A stretch of DNA of 47,823 nucleotides from Candidatus Neomarinimicrobiota bacterium (GCA_018647265.1 JABGTK010000099.1:1-47823); one strand, 5' to 3'; shown: positions 8,101 through 18,224, counted from the first letter of the stretch. The notes: generated by a model from the sequence alone, not told the origin. Numbers and translations are program-made.

Positions 8101-10962
8101 TTATTCAAAATCCAATTGAATTCCCGATTTTCCCGTTTCCGGCTGATAATAATAATTAATTGTAAATGGAATTGGAAACTTAATATCAAAGAATCCAGCA
8201 GATTCAAATGTGATACCACCACCTACTGCCATCATTGAATTTTGTCCGTTACCGGATGTCTTATCTACAAAAACCCCAACTTGGATTCTTTTTAAATAGG
8301 AGATACCGAAAGGAAGTACCCAATCGGGATAAAACAAGGGCATTTTGTATTTGACCTTCACACGCCATATTGATTCAAATAATTGCCAGTTATATCCATA
8401 TGGAAATGAAACCTTAGATGGCAGGATATTAACACCTTTATTTGTTTCATATTGAAATATGGATGAAACAAAATGGTGTTTTCCAATTCCTTTCATACCA
8501 TGCTGAAACCTCAAAGAAACTTGGTTCCCCTTCCATAATCCTCCCAATGGTGTATTGCCATAATAGCCATAGATCTGCCACCCCGGATTACCTAAATCCC
8601 TGACTGATTTTTCATCGATAGAAATATAACCTGATTCAAAATAAACAGGCATTATGCCTCCATCCCTATCGTCACGTTTTTCTCGATTCTTTACTCGAAT
8701 ATTAGGTGGAATGTGAGTAAAGTTATAATGAAAATAAGTGTTCGATCTGCTCGTATATCTTGACCCTATTTTTGCATATGCATAATGAGTTCGAATTCCC
8801 TTTTTTTTATTTTTAAGAGGCAATGTTGCACCAAAATCAAAAACGAACTCATCCCATTTTTCATTAATACTAAATTTTAATGTATCATTTCTATTTTCTA
8901 TTTTTTGGGAGAATGGTCCATAGCCAATATTTCGTTCTCCAATACTCAGTTCAAAATCGAGAATAGGATAAAATCCTTTGTAAATACCCCTAATTCTTTT
9001 CTGAATTGTATTCTCATTCTTATTGTAAGAAATTTCTCCACCAATCGCCAGCGTCCCTAAAATATTATCGGATTGAATACCCAAAGTTGGATTTAATTCA
9101 TCATCAAAAATGTAACGGCTGTGAAAATTGAAAAGCGTTTGAAGACCATTGTAGCTGGAAACTTTATAAGAATAAGATGGTATACTTGTATCAAAAATTG
9201 ATTCACTTTGGTATTCCGTAAAATGACCAACTCTAATTGAATTTCGATTTGAATCAAGAATATCCCATTTCACCGTATCTAAATCCATTGTAGAAATACC
9301 ATCACCCATTATAGAATATTCATTAAATAGCAATTTTCCCAGCGGGGTTACCCTTGGGTTATATGCGCCAAATTTTGAAGATGTAATACGATATTCTTCC
9401 TTAGTTTTTAAATCGATGGCAACAATTTGATCGATACCATTCACTTGAGACTCATATAGTATATAATTATTATAAAAAATCGGCCGATACAAATGCTGCC
9501 AAGCACTTGAATTGACCAGATCAAACTGTCTATTTTTTAATCGATAAATGTACAAGGCTCGCCCTTCAAATTTCTGTGCCGTGAAAACGACCTTCGCCCC
9601 ATCCTTGGACCATGCCGGGGTCATAATCAATCCCGAATTAGGCGCTTCAACTTGATCCATAACCGAACCCGTTTTCGCATCTAAAATGACTAAAAGAGAA
9701 TGACGATCTTCCGAAAAAGAAACGACTGCAATTTTTTCACCATTCGGTGAAATATTTGGCTGATAAAACCGTTTATTGTGAGTAATCCTTTTCTCATTGT
9801 CGGTTTTAATGTCATAGACTCGAATGTTGGCCCAACTTCGTTTCGTCCATCGTACATCTGGATCATAGGCAGACCAAACCATTTGATTCCCGTTTGAATG
9901 GAAACCAAATAATTCTGAAGAACCTTGAATTTTTTTTAATGCCACTTCTTCACCCGCAATAATTTGAACGATCGTATTCACATCACCTAAACTAGATTTT
10001 AGCGAAATAATTTTTCCCTCTTTTCCTGCAGCAGGATATCGATAATGGGTGACAATTTTCCTATCGGGTGTCAAATCATTGGACTCCTCTTTCTTTAATC
10101 CCATCCATTGCATTTTCCATGCCATTTCCAAATCGTAAAATGTGTCATGATATATTTGTGGCAGAGTTGATCCAGTGCTTGTCTTCATGGCACGAGATAA
10201 TGGGAAAAAGGGGTTTAAGGTAAATGGCCACATTAATGATTTTTTAAGTATGGTCGGCCAGGCCTCAGCCCCATACTCCTTTTTAACATGAGTTGTAAGG
10301 TAGTACCCCAATTCATATTGATTTGGATATTCATTTTTTAACGATCCATATAATGTTTTTCGATAAGATATCTGGTTCCCAGACAAAATATGTCCTCTCG
10401 CTATTCGAGAAAAATAAGCTGAACGCCCCCGTCCCGAATGGGTTAAGGCTGTTTCTATGCCGACCGCATCGCCCTCCCAATACCAAGATGGTATGAGCAA
10501 TCCAGTATAAAGTGATTGGGTTGCTTCTCCAAAAACACCTCCAACCAATCGACTCATTCCAATATTCATATAATTTATCTGAATAATATGACGACCTTCA
10601 TGGATAGCCAAATCACGATACCATTCAGTGCTTCCCATTTCCCGTAACATCAAGGGGACATGATTCCATTCAGACACCCATGGCGCTTGCCCCACAAACC
10701 CGTTGGGAATTGCGCTTCTATTATTGAGAAGGACTGGGATTTTTAGGTGCCTCCCTGGCAAGGATTTGTTGATTTGCTGATGAACATGCTCTAATGTGTT
10801 GGCAACACGATTCCCTTCAGTAGCCAATTCATTGGGGAAAATAATTTGATAATGATCGGTTTGAATTTGTTTCCATTCTATTCCCGGTGGATCTTGGGCA
10901 AGACAGAGTGACATTTGTATGGAGACAAATAAAATGATTGAAAAAGGTTTGAAATATTGCAT
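8101..10962 (-). CDS. Secreted gluzincin-like metallopeptidase domain fused to TolB/WD40-like propeller and C-terminal barrel
   Basis: The 953-aa protein has a signal peptide (1-22, ending CLAQ). An N-terminal peptidase-like domain (about 30-270) has HEGRH (121-125), an HExxH zinc motif, and a downstream WYWEGD (Glu163) fitting the third ligand of gluzincins. A middle region (about 300-600) has TolB/WD40-like repeats (FYQPNISPNGEKIAVVSF, PAWSKDGAKVVFTAQ, YNPRVTPLGKL). The C-terminal ~300 residues are aromatic-rich alternating strands ending in QLDFE, consistent with an outer-membrane barrel. It probably acts in the periplasm or at the outer membrane. Substrate is unknown. Confidence 0.7.
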   Translation of the reverse strand: MQYFKPFSIILFVSIQMSLCLAQDPPGIEWKQIQTDHYQIIFPNELATEGNRVANTLEHVHQQINKSLPGRHLKIPVLLNNRSAIPNGFVGQAPWVSEWNHVPLMLREMGSTEWYRDLAIHEGRHIIQINYMNIGMSRLVGGVFGEATQSLYTGLLIPSWYWEGDAVGIETALTHSGRGRSAYFSRIARGHILSGNQISYRKTLYGSLKNEYPNQYELGYYLTTHVKKEYGAEAWPTILKKSLMWPFTLNPFFPLSRAMKTSTGSTLPQIYHDTFYDLEMAWKMQWMGLKKEESNDLTPDRKIVTHYRYPAAGKEGKIISLKSSLGDVNTIVQIIAGEEVALKKIQGSSELFGFHSNGNQMVWSAYDPDVRWTKRSWANIRVYDIKTDNEKRITHNKRFYQPNISPNGEKIAVVSFSEDRHSLLVILDAKTGSVMDQVEAPNSGLIMTPAWSKDGAKVVFTAQKFEGRALYIYRLKNRQFDLVNSSAWQHLYRPIFYNNYILYESQVNGIDQIVAIDLKTKEEYRITSSKFGAYNPRVTPLGKLLFNEYSIMGDGISTMDLDTVKWDILDSNRNSIRVGHFTEYQSESIFDTSIPSYSYKVSSYNGLQTLFNFHSRYIFDDELNPTLGIQSDNILGTLAIGGEISYNKNENTIQKRIRGIYKGFYPILDFELSIGERNIGYGPFSQKIENRNDTLKFSINEKWDEFVFDFGATLPLKNKKKGIRTHYAYAKIGSRYTSRSNTYFHYNFTHIPPNIRVKNREKRDDRDGGIMPVYFESGYISIDEKSVRDLGNPGWQIYGYYGNTPLGGLWKGNQVSLRFQHGMKGIGKHHFVSSIFQYETNKGVNILPSKVSFPYGYNWQLFESIWRVKVKYKMPLFYPDWVLPFGISYLKRIQVGVFVDKTSGNGQNSMMAVGGGITFESAGFFDIKFPIPFTINYYYQPETGKSGIQLDFE

Positions 10963-11003
10963 GAAATTTGACGAGTAATTTATTACGTTATTGTAAAGGT
11001 GTA

Positions 11004-11040
11004 TAATAAAAAACCTCGTCCCGATAAATCGAGACGAGGT
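11004..11040 (-). terminator. Rho-independent terminator of the threonine/methionine operon
   Basis: On the minus strand a 12-bp stem with one mismatch (arms 11029-11040 and 11013-11024, 4-nt loop) is followed by TTTTTTATT. It lies about 190 nt beyond the metB-like stop. The stretch between (11041-11230) has no gene I can support; it includes a possible long-range AAGCAC/GTGCTT pairing. Confidence 0.85.
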
Positions 11041-11230
11041 CGACTAATAATCAAAGCACATCAAGGAGTCATATTAACAGTGCTTCAGTCCAAATAGAAC
11101 GCCTCCTTAAAAACCTCCATAGCTCAGAATTCAGGCTCCAATAGGATATTCAAGATTACTGACTAAATTAAATGAAGTCAATATTTAATTCATGTTTTCT
11201 GTACTTAATTAATTTATTATTAAATTCATA

Positions 11231-12373
11231 CTAGGCATTATCCAGTGCCTGATCCAAGTCAGCGATTATATCATCTACATGCTCAATGCCTACTGATATT
11301 CGGACTAATCCATCTGTAAGTCCACGTGCTTCGCGATCTGCTTTAGGCACTTCAGCATGGGTCATGGTGGCCGGATGGGTTATCATTGTTTCAACTGAAC
11401 CTAAACTTTCGGCCAATTGAGCAAGTTTAACAGAATTCATCACCGTTTTTCCAGCGAGGATACCGCCCGTCAATTCAAAGGATATCATACCGCTGAATCC
11501 GGACATTTGTTTTTTAGCTATCTCATAGGATGGATGAGACGCCAAACCAGGATATGTAACACTAGCAACTTTATGATGCGCTTCCAAATATTCGGCCACA
11601 ACCTGAGCATTTTCGGCATGTTTTTTCATCCGCAGATCAAGTGTTTTTACACCCATAGTTGTAAGCCAACAATCAAATGGGCCCGGGACAGCACCGATTG
11701 TTTTTTGGACAAACTTGAGTTCATCAAATAAATCTTCTCGATCGGTAATAACAATACCGCCAATCAGTTGATTATGACCACTTAAATACTTGGTTGTGCT
11801 GTGCATAACTAAATCAGCACCAAATTCCAAGGGACGTAAAAACACCGGAGTGGCAAAGGTTGAATCCACGCCAAATAAAATATCATGCTTCTTGGCGATT
11901 TTACCCACCGCTTCAAGGTCCGTTACCTTAAGTAATGGATTTGTCGGCGTTTCTATCCAAATCAGTTTTGTATTGGGTTGAATTGCATTTTCAACATTGG
12001 CCGCATCCGATGAATCCACATAAGAGAAATGGAGGTTATAATTGACCAAAATTTGATTGAAGTGACGGGAGACTCCTCCATAAACATCGTCCGAACAAAC
12101 AACGTGATCACCCGATTTCAACAGCTTCAAACAACTGTCAACTGTTGCCATACCACTAGCAAAAGCAATGCCATATTTACCCCCTTCAATTACCGCCAAT
12201 TGTTCTTCCATCACTTGCCGGGTTGGATTGGATGATCGGGTATAATCGAATCCTTTATCCTTGCCAACCTCTTCCAGCACATATGTAGCAGTCTGGTACA
12301 ATGGGGGCAAAATCGCTCCTGTAGTTGGGTCCGGTGTCATGCCCGCTTGGACAACTTTGGTTTCGAATTTCAT
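11231..12373 (-). CDS. metB: Cystathionine gamma-synthase/lyase family PLP enzyme
   Basis: This enzyme belongs to the Cys/Met metabolism PLP family (380 aa). PLP lysine is K195 in HSTTKYLSGH; DYTRSSNPTR (43-52) and FASGMATVDS are family hallmarks. The ATG at 12373 (AAAGGAG ribosome binding site, 5-nt spacing) is chosen over an in-frame TTG 15 nt upstream. As the last gene of thrA-asd-thrB-thrC, it sits at the homoserine branch point, which suggests the methionine branch: activated homoserine plus cysteine to cystathionine. Gamma-lyase or sulfhydrylase activity cannot be excluded from sequence. A second family member at 19587-20849 is under a SAM riboswitch, whereas this one has no riboswitch. 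Confidence 0.85.
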   Translation of the reverse strand: MKFETKVVQAGMTPDPTTGAILPPLYQTATYVLEEVGKDKGFDYTRSSNPTRQVMEEQLAVIEGGKYGIAFASGMATVDSCLKLLKSGDHVVCSDDVYGGVSRHFNQILVNYNLHFSYVDSSDAANVENAIQPNTKLIWIETPTNPLLKVTDLEAVGKIAKKHDILFGVDSTFATPVFLRPLEFGADLVMHSTTKYLSGHNQLIGGIVITDREDLFDELKFVQKTIGAVPGPFDCWLTTMGVKTLDLRMKKHAENAQVVAEYLEAHHKVASVTYPGLASHPSYEIAKKQMSGFSGMISFELTGGILAGKTVMNSVKLAQLAESLGSVETMITHPATMTHAEVPKADREARGLTDGLVRISVGIEHVDDIIADLDQALDNA

Positions 12374-12398
12374 AATAACTCCTTTCAAAAATGGAACC

Positions 12399-13685
12399 CT
12401 AAGATTCCATTAAAAATTCCTTCAAATCTGAATATTGATTTCTAATTGTAATTGCTTGCTTTTCTTTATTTAATACACTTTGTAACGGATCTGGTAAATC
12501 AATTTTCTCTTTAATTATAGGTTCAACCACCTCCGCAAATTTCCCAGGATGGGCGGTGGACAAAACAATTCCTTTTTGCATTGAGCCTGTTTCTACCCGA
12601 TATTTTTTTAAACCAAGAACACCTACTGCCGTATGGGGATCGGTAAGATAATTAGCCTCTTCTTTCAATTTCTCAATTGTCCTTTTCGTTTCATCGTCAG
12701 AAAAACTCCAACTTATTATATCTGATTTAATTTGATCCACTTCGTTATTGTATAATTTTTTTATACGCACGAGGTTACTGGGAACGCTCACATCCATCGC
12801 ATTAGAAAGTGTTTGTTTCGCCCGCTCGGTAGTTACTTCGCAACCTCTTAAATATTTTGGAAATACATCATTGGCATTGGTTGCCGCAATGAATTTCTCA
12901 ATGGGTAATCCCATTCTTTTAGCCAAAAGGCCACCGGTCAGATTTCCGAAATTTCCGCATGGTACACTAAAAACTTTTGGTTCCTCAGCCTGTTTCCAAG
13001 CCCATGCATAATAAACTGATTGAGGTAGCAACCGGCCAATATTAATAGAATTGGCAGAACTAAAAAAACGGCTTTCAGTTAATTCATTATCTAGAAATGC
13101 CTGCTTCACCATCTTTTGGCAATCGTCAAAACTTCCGTTTACTTCTAGTGCTGTGATATTTCGCCCCATGGTTGTTAATTGCTTTTCCTGGATTACACTG
13201 ACCCGATTAGATGGATAAAGGATGACTACTTTAATGCCTTCCAGTCCTAAGAATCCATTGGCTACGGCGCTTCCCGTATCTCCAGAAGTTGCCACAAGGA
13301 TTGTTAATTCTCTATTTTCATTTTCTAAAAGCATCGCCATTGTTCGGGCCATGAATCGGGCTGCAAAATCCTTGAAGGCCAAGGTGGGGCCATGGAACAA
13401 TTCCATGATATAATCTGATTCATTTACCTGCGCAATAGGGATAGGAAAATCAAAAGCTAATTCAGCAATTTCATCTATTTGTTGATTTGACAGGTCACCT
13501 GAAACAAATGGTTTGATCATTTCTGCTGCTAATTCTGGGTAAGTTAAGTCAGTTTTAAAAAAGTCTTTTCCTAAAAGGGGAATATTTTCGGGCATGAACA
13601 AACCGCCGTCTGGTGCTAACCCTTGAAACAACGCATCTTTAAACCCAACAAATGATGAGTCACCGCCTGTACTGTAATAACGCAA
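12399..13685 (-). CDS. thrC: Threonine synthase
   Basis: Threonine synthase converts O-phosphohomoserine to threonine with PLP. The 428-aa protein begins RYYSTGG, with GLAPDGGLFMPE (22-33) and the PLP lysine K105 in GPTLAFKDFAARF. VATSGDTGSA and PCGNFGNLTGG contact the phosphate groups. This is the long, E. coli/yeast-like class. The only plausible start is a TTG at 13685, 3 nt after the thrB stop; translation is presumably coupled. It is the fourth gene of the aspartate-family operon. Confidence 0.95.
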   Translation of the reverse strand: MRYYSTGGDSSFVGFKDALFQGLAPDGGLFMPENIPLLGKDFFKTDLTYPELAAEMIKPFVSGDLSNQQIDEIAELAFDFPIPIAQVNESDYIMELFHGPTLAFKDFAARFMARTMAMLLENENRELTILVATSGDTGSAVANGFLGLEGIKVVILYPSNRVSVIQEKQLTTMGRNITALEVNGSFDDCQKMVKQAFLDNELTESRFFSSANSINIGRLLPQSVYYAWAWKQAEEPKVFSVPCGNFGNLTGGLLAKRMGLPIEKFIAATNANDVFPKYLRGCEVTTERAKQTLSNAMDVSVPSNLVRIKKLYNNEVDQIKSDIISWSFSDDETKRTIEKLKEEANYLTDPHTAVGVLGLKKYRVETGSMQKGIVLSTAHPGKFAEVVEPIIKEKIDLPDPLQSVLNKEKQAITIRNQYSDLKEFLMES

Positions 13686-13688
13686 TTA

Positions 13689-14624
13689 TTAGTCCAGTAT
13701 TTTGGGTGGTTCGGTATGAATTGGAGAACTGAAAGCGCGGCTTTTTAATCCTACTTTCTTAAATGCTTTCACCATCGCCTTTCCAATTGATTCAGCTTTT
13801 TCTTTCGAATCAGAAAGCGCAAACAACGATGGTCCCGAGCCTGAAATACCACTGCCGATAGCACCCGCATCCATGGCAGCATTACGCACCCCATGATAGC
13901 CGGGAATGAGTTCCGCTCGAATGGGTTCTGCAAATAGATCAACCATGGATCGTCCAAGTAAATCAAAATCATTTTTATGAAGCCCTAGCGTAAACCCCGC
14001 CAGGTTACCTGCTTGTTCCACGGCAGAATTCAGAGGTACCTGTTTAGGCAACATCCGGCGTGCATCTCTTGTATTCACAACAAAATCTGGTAAAACAGCT
14101 GTACTAAATAATGATTTAGGAACGGGTAAATTTAAAATATCCAAAGGTTCATAACTGCGGATTAGAATGATGCCACCAAAAAGTGATGGTGCAATATTGT
14201 CTGCATGAAATCCGCCTGAGGCAACCGCCTCACCGGCCATGCCGTGAACCAGTAAATCATTTAACTCTAGTGGCTTCCCCAAAAGCTCATTGGCACCAAC
14301 AACTGCTGCTGCTGCACTGGCGGCGCTGGACCCAATCCCGCTACCTGGCGGAATACCCTTATTTAATATTACTTTAAACCCTTGATCGCTATCGACCGTA
14401 TTTAGCAGGGACAGGATTGCCTTCCCTGCCGTATTATGTTCAGCAATTGTCGGAATTAAATCCGATTTTGGGCCGAATAAACTGATTTCAATTCCAGGCC
14501 TATTTTGAAGTGAAATTGTCAAGGTATCCCCTGGATTGGCAATCGCATACCCAATACAATCAAACCCGCAAGACACATTGGCTACCGATGCGGTTGCCCG
14601 AATTTTTACAGAATCATTTAGCAT
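13689..14624 (-). CDS. thrB: Homoserine kinase (GHMP family)
   Basis: Homoserine kinase phosphorylates homoserine to O-phosphohomoserine. The 311-aa protein carries the GHMP ATP-binding motif GIPPGSGIGSSAASAAAAV (90-108), the N-terminal ATASVANVSCGFDCIGYA and the C-terminal SGISGSGPSLFAL motif. Its ATG lies inside the end of asd (11-nt overlap), so it is translationally coupled. It completes the homoserine-to-threonine path with thrC. Confidence 0.95.
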   Translation of the reverse strand: MLNDSVKIRATASVANVSCGFDCIGYAIANPGDTLTISLQNRPGIEISLFGPKSDLIPTIAEHNTAGKAILSLLNTVDSDQGFKVILNKGIPPGSGIGSSAASAAAAVVGANELLGKPLELNDLLVHGMAGEAVASGGFHADNIAPSLFGGIILIRSYEPLDILNLPVPKSLFSTAVLPDFVVNTRDARRMLPKQVPLNSAVEQAGNLAGFTLGLHKNDFDLLGRSMVDLFAEPIRAELIPGYHGVRNAAMDAGAIGSGISGSGPSLFALSDSKEKAESIGKAMVKAFKKVGLKSRAFSSPIHTEPPKILD

Positions 14625-15714
14625 TGATGTATTCCTTTTCGACCAACAATTCAGCCATTAAAATGGCGCCACCGGCAGCGCCGCGAATAGTGTTATGAGA
14701 AAGAGCCACGTAGCGGATATCAAAAAATTTGTCTTCGACTAAACGGCCAACAGAAACAGCCATCCCTTTATCAACATCCCTATCTAGTTTTGGCTGTGGC
14801 CGATCTTTTTCTTCTAAATAAATAATGGGCTTTTCCGGCGCCATTGGAAATGCGTCTTTTTGAGGCAAAGCCCTAAAGTTTTTCCAAATCGATTTTATCT
14901 TTTCTAAAGATGGCACTTCTTCTTTGAATCCCGCATGAACAACAGCCGTATGTCCATCAATAACCGAAACACGGGTACAAACAGCACTGATATCTATTTG
15001 ATTAGAATTAACAATTCCATTTCCTGAAACACTTCCAAGAATTTTCAATGGTTCATTTTCCGTTTTTTCTTCTTCACCGCCAATAAATGGAATAACATTA
15101 TCTTTCATTTCTTCCGATTGAATCCCTGCCTGTCCCGCACCGGAAACAGCCTGGAGTGAGGTCACCTGAACTTTATTCACTGGGAATCCGGCATTTTTTA
15201 AAGCAGCCAAAGTCACCAAATAAGATTGAATGGAACAATTGGGTTTCACGGCTACAAAACCCGATTTTGGCAATCCTCTATTTGCCTGCTGAATTGGAAT
15301 CACATTTGCATGTTCAGGATTGATCTCCGGGATGATCATGGGTACATCTTCTGTACCGCGATTGGCAGAACTGGTACTTACAATTGGATATCCCGCTTTG
15401 GCATAAGAAAATTCTAATTCCCGTGTATCTTTATTGTCGGGCAAATCCATCGCAGAAAAAATACAGTTTACTTCTTCCGGAATTATATCAATATCTTGGG
15501 AATCCCGGACGATTAAATTTTTTATTCCAGCTGGAATTTCACTGGGCATAAACCAATTTTCACCCACAGCATCGGCATATGTTTTCCCGGCAGATCGAGG
15601 TGAAGCTGCCACATCCACTATCTGGAACCAACGATGTCCATGCAAAAGTCGTAGAAAATTTTGCCCCACCATTCCTGTGGCACCCAAAACACTAACTTTA
15701 ATTTTTTGACTCAT
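14614..15714 (-). CDS. asd: Aspartate-semialdehyde dehydrogenase (archaeal/fungal-type)
   Basis: Asd reduces aspartyl phosphate to aspartate semialdehyde with NADPH. The 366-aa protein has the nucleotide motif GATGMVGQNF (11-20) and the active-site Cys160 in KPNCSIQS. The segment AASPRSAGKTYADAV and the overall length fit the archaeal/fungal-like branch of the family, not the classical proteobacterial one. It is placed 1 nt after the thrA stop and overlaps thrB. It also provides the semialdehyde for the diaminopimelate route if that route exists in this genome; the neighbouring homocitrate-synthase-like gene raises the question of which lysine route is used. Confidence 0.95.
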   Translation of the reverse strand: MSQKIKVSVLGATGMVGQNFLRLLHGHRWFQIVDVAASPRSAGKTYADAVGENWFMPSEIPAGIKNLIVRDSQDIDIIPEEVNCIFSAMDLPDNKDTRELEFSYAKAGYPIVSTSSANRGTEDVPMIIPEINPEHANVIPIQQANRGLPKSGFVAVKPNCSIQSYLVTLAALKNAGFPVNKVQVTSLQAVSGAGQAGIQSEEMKDNVIPFIGGEEEKTENEPLKILGSVSGNGIVNSNQIDISAVCTRVSVIDGHTAVVHAGFKEEVPSLEKIKSIWKNFRALPQKDAFPMAPEKPIIYLEEKDRPQPKLDRDVDKGMAVSVGRLVEDKFFDIRYVALSHNTIRGAAGGAILMAELLVEKEYINAK

Positions 15715-15715
15715 T

Positions 15716-18145
15716 TTAGTTATTCACCAAACACTGTTGAATGTTACCCAAAACGCCTGCAGCAGTTACAGCTGCGCCAGCGCCGGCACCTTTAATAACA
15801 AGGGGCTGAATCGAGTATCGCTGGGTTTTGAAAGCTATAATATTATCACTTCCCTGCAATTCATAAAAAGGATGTTCTCGCCCGATTCTTTGGAGTGAAA
15901 CCGAAGCATTTCCATCTTCATATTTTCCGATGAATCTCAATCTTTTGTCTTGGGCGTCAGCTTCTTTAACCTTAGCTCTCATTTCATCATCAAATTCCCC
16001 TAAATGCTTTAAAAAGCCATCAATCGTATCAATCGATTCGCTACCATTTGGCAATAAGCTCTCCACTATAATATCTTCCAATTCCAACTCAGCGCCGGTC
16101 TCTCTCGCCAAGATCAATAATTTTCGAGCCACATCCAACCCATTCAAATCCTGTCTAGGATCCGGCTCTGTAAAGCCTTTAGACTTGGCATTGATTACCA
16201 ATTCAGAAAAGTTCATTTTGGATGTTAAAGTATTGAACAAATAACTTAAGGTGCCCGAAAAAACACCTTCAATACTGATAATTTCATCACCGGTTGAAAG
16301 TAAGTTTTGCAAAGTGGAAATGACTGGCAACCCTGCCCCCACATTGGCTTCATAAAAAAATGAAACCCCATTCTTTGAAGCTTTTTCACGGAGTGATTGA
16401 TAAAATTCATAATCCAATGTGTTGGCAATTTTATTAGCGGTTACGATAGAAAATCCACGATCAAGAATCGCAGTATATTTTTGGGAAACGGCATTGCTTG
16501 CGGTACAATCCACAAATACTTTATTCACCTTTTGTTCGTCGGCATTATCAAGAAATTCAACCAAATTAAATGCGTCACCCGATTCTTTAAGTTTATTTCC
16601 AATATTGATTGGATCAAAACAACTTTCACTCAATAACATTTTTTTGCTTGTGGCAACACCCTTTAAGCAAATTTGATCTTGGCTTGAACTTCGTAAAATT
16701 GAAAGTAATTCATTCCCAACCGTTCCTATCCCAACAAGATATAAATCTATGGCACTTTTATAATCGTCAAAAAATTCCCTGTGAAGTGCTTGAATTGCTC
16801 GGCCAACCTCCCTGTCTTCTACGATAAATGAAATATTTCTTTCAGATGATCCCTGAGCAATGGCGATGATATTCACTTCCTGGTTTCCCAAAGTACCAAA
16901 CACCGTTCCCGAAATTCCTGGTGTATGACGCATACCTTCCCCAACCACAGCAACCATGGATAATTTTTCTTCAATCCGTATCGGATCGATATAATGGTTT
17001 TTCATTTCAACAGCAAATTCCTCCTCAAGTGCTTTGATTGCTTTGCGGACCATTATCGGATTGAGAGCAAAACAAGTGGCATGTTCACTAAAAGCCTGAG
17101 AGACCAAAAGAACACTCACTTTTTTCTTGGCCAAGGCTGAAAATATTCGACTGTTGATTCCAGGGATACTTACCATTCCGGCCCCTTGAAAACGCAACAA
17201 ACTAATGTCTGAGATTGAAGAAATACCTACCGCTTTTTCGCCATTGACTCTTCGAGTATGTTTAATCAATGATCCCGGGTAATCTGGGTTAAAGGTATTC
17301 TTAATTACAATTGGAATCTGCTTGAATTTTGCCGGAATCATCGTTGGCGGGAAGATCACACGGGCACCTGCATGGGCCAATTCCATTGCTTCCTCATAGG
17401 TTAAATTTGGAATGGATTTCGCATCATTGACGATAGAAGGGTCAGCCGATAATATGCCATCTACATCAGTCCATATCTCTATAGAGGATGCATTTAAAGC
17501 AGCACCAAAGATTGAAGCTGAATAATCTGATCCACTACGGCCAAGGGTGGTGGTTTCTCCCGATTCGGTGGCACCCAAAAAACCAGTAATAAATTGCAGT
17601 TTATCCCGATCTTTAAAATAGGATCGAATCCGATTGTAAGATCTTTGATAATGTACATAGGCATGACCATAATGATCATCAGTCAAAACAACATTCCGTG
17701 CATCCAACTGCTCCGAAGGGATTCCATTTTGAGAAAAATATTCTGCCAAAATTTCTGTGGAACATAATTCACCAAAGGAAAGAAATTTATCTAAGGATTG
17801 TGATGATAATTGTTTTTCATTAGATATTAAAGAAATATCTTTTTGTAATTCATTAAAATATAATTCAACTCGATTTTGAATGGCTTTGTCATCATTAGGA
17901 AAAAGTGATTCTATAATTTGAGAATGATGATCTTTTATTTCCCGTAAAATTGTTTCAATATTTTTGCCTTTTGCAGCCAATTCAGCCAAAGCTAATAGTT
18001 TATCGGTTACCCCTCCATGAGCAGACACTACAACAACAAGGTGCTCATTTTCATCGAGTTTGTGACGGATGATTTCCTCAACATTGCGAATACGTTCAGC
18101 ATTTGAAATTGAGGATCCACCAAATTTCAGGACACGCAACAACAT
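15716..18145 (-). CDS. thrA: Bifunctional aspartokinase / homoserine dehydrogenase
   Basis: The 809-aa fusion enzyme catalyses the first and third steps from aspartate to threonine. The aspartokinase domain (about 1-290) starts LLRVLKFGGSSISNAERI. Two ACT-like regulatory repeats follow (about 310-460), suggesting feedback control, probably by threonine. The homoserine dehydrogenase domain (about 465-805) has the NAD(P) motif VGIGTVGNELL and GVFSGTLSYLFN plus a GFTEPDPRQDLNG segment. The ATG at 18145 has only a weak ribosome binding site. A 6-codon in-frame mini-ORF with near-identical first codons (ATGTTGCGT) lies just upstream. Confidence 0.97.
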   Translation of the reverse strand: MLLRVLKFGGSSISNAERIRNVEEIIRHKLDENEHLVVVVSAHGGVTDKLLALAELAAKGKNIETILREIKDHHSQIIESLFPNDDKAIQNRVELYFNELQKDISLISNEKQLSSQSLDKFLSFGELCSTEILAEYFSQNGIPSEQLDARNVVLTDDHYGHAYVHYQRSYNRIRSYFKDRDKLQFITGFLGATESGETTTLGRSGSDYSASIFGAALNASSIEIWTDVDGILSADPSIVNDAKSIPNLTYEEAMELAHAGARVIFPPTMIPAKFKQIPIVIKNTFNPDYPGSLIKHTRRVNGEKAVGISSISDISLLRFQGAGMVSIPGINSRIFSALAKKKVSVLLVSQAFSEHATCFALNPIMVRKAIKALEEEFAVEMKNHYIDPIRIEEKLSMVAVVGEGMRHTPGISGTVFGTLGNQEVNIIAIAQGSSERNISFIVEDREVGRAIQALHREFFDDYKSAIDLYLVGIGTVGNELLSILRSSSQDQICLKGVATSKKMLLSESCFDPINIGNKLKESGDAFNLVEFLDNADEQKVNKVFVDCTASNAVSQKYTAILDRGFSIVTANKIANTLDYEFYQSLREKASKNGVSFFYEANVGAGLPVISTLQNLLSTGDEIISIEGVFSGTLSYLFNTLTSKMNFSELVINAKSKGFTEPDPRQDLNGLDVARKLLILARETGAELELEDIIVESLLPNGSESIDTIDGFLKHLGEFDDEMRAKVKEADAQDKRLRFIGKYEDGNASVSLQRIGREHPFYELQGSDNIIAFKTQRYSIQPLVIKGAGAGAAVTAAGVLGNIQQCLVNN

Positions 18146-18148
18146 CGC

Positions 18149-18169
18149 TCACAATCGTGAACGCAACAT
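18149..18169 (-). other. 6-codon mini-ORF directly upstream of thrA
   Basis: The sequence ATGTTGCGT...TGA encodes MLRSRL and stops 3 nt before the thrA ATG. It repeats the beginning of thrA (CGATGTTG occurs twice, 24 nt apart). It has no threonine or isoleucine codons, so it is not a classical attenuation leader. It may be a by-product of a small local duplication, or affect thrA initiation. Confidence 0.3.
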
Positions 18170-18224
18170 CGGTTCATTTTAATACTTATATTTGTTCTCA
18201 TTGAATTATTTCTATCTATTTAGT

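Noticed and set aside
11041-11230. Structured RNA or short peptide gene between the metB-like gene and its terminator
   Set aside because: Only a weak long-range AAGCAC/GTGCTT pairing and an 11-codon frame are visible; not enough to call a gene or ncRNA.
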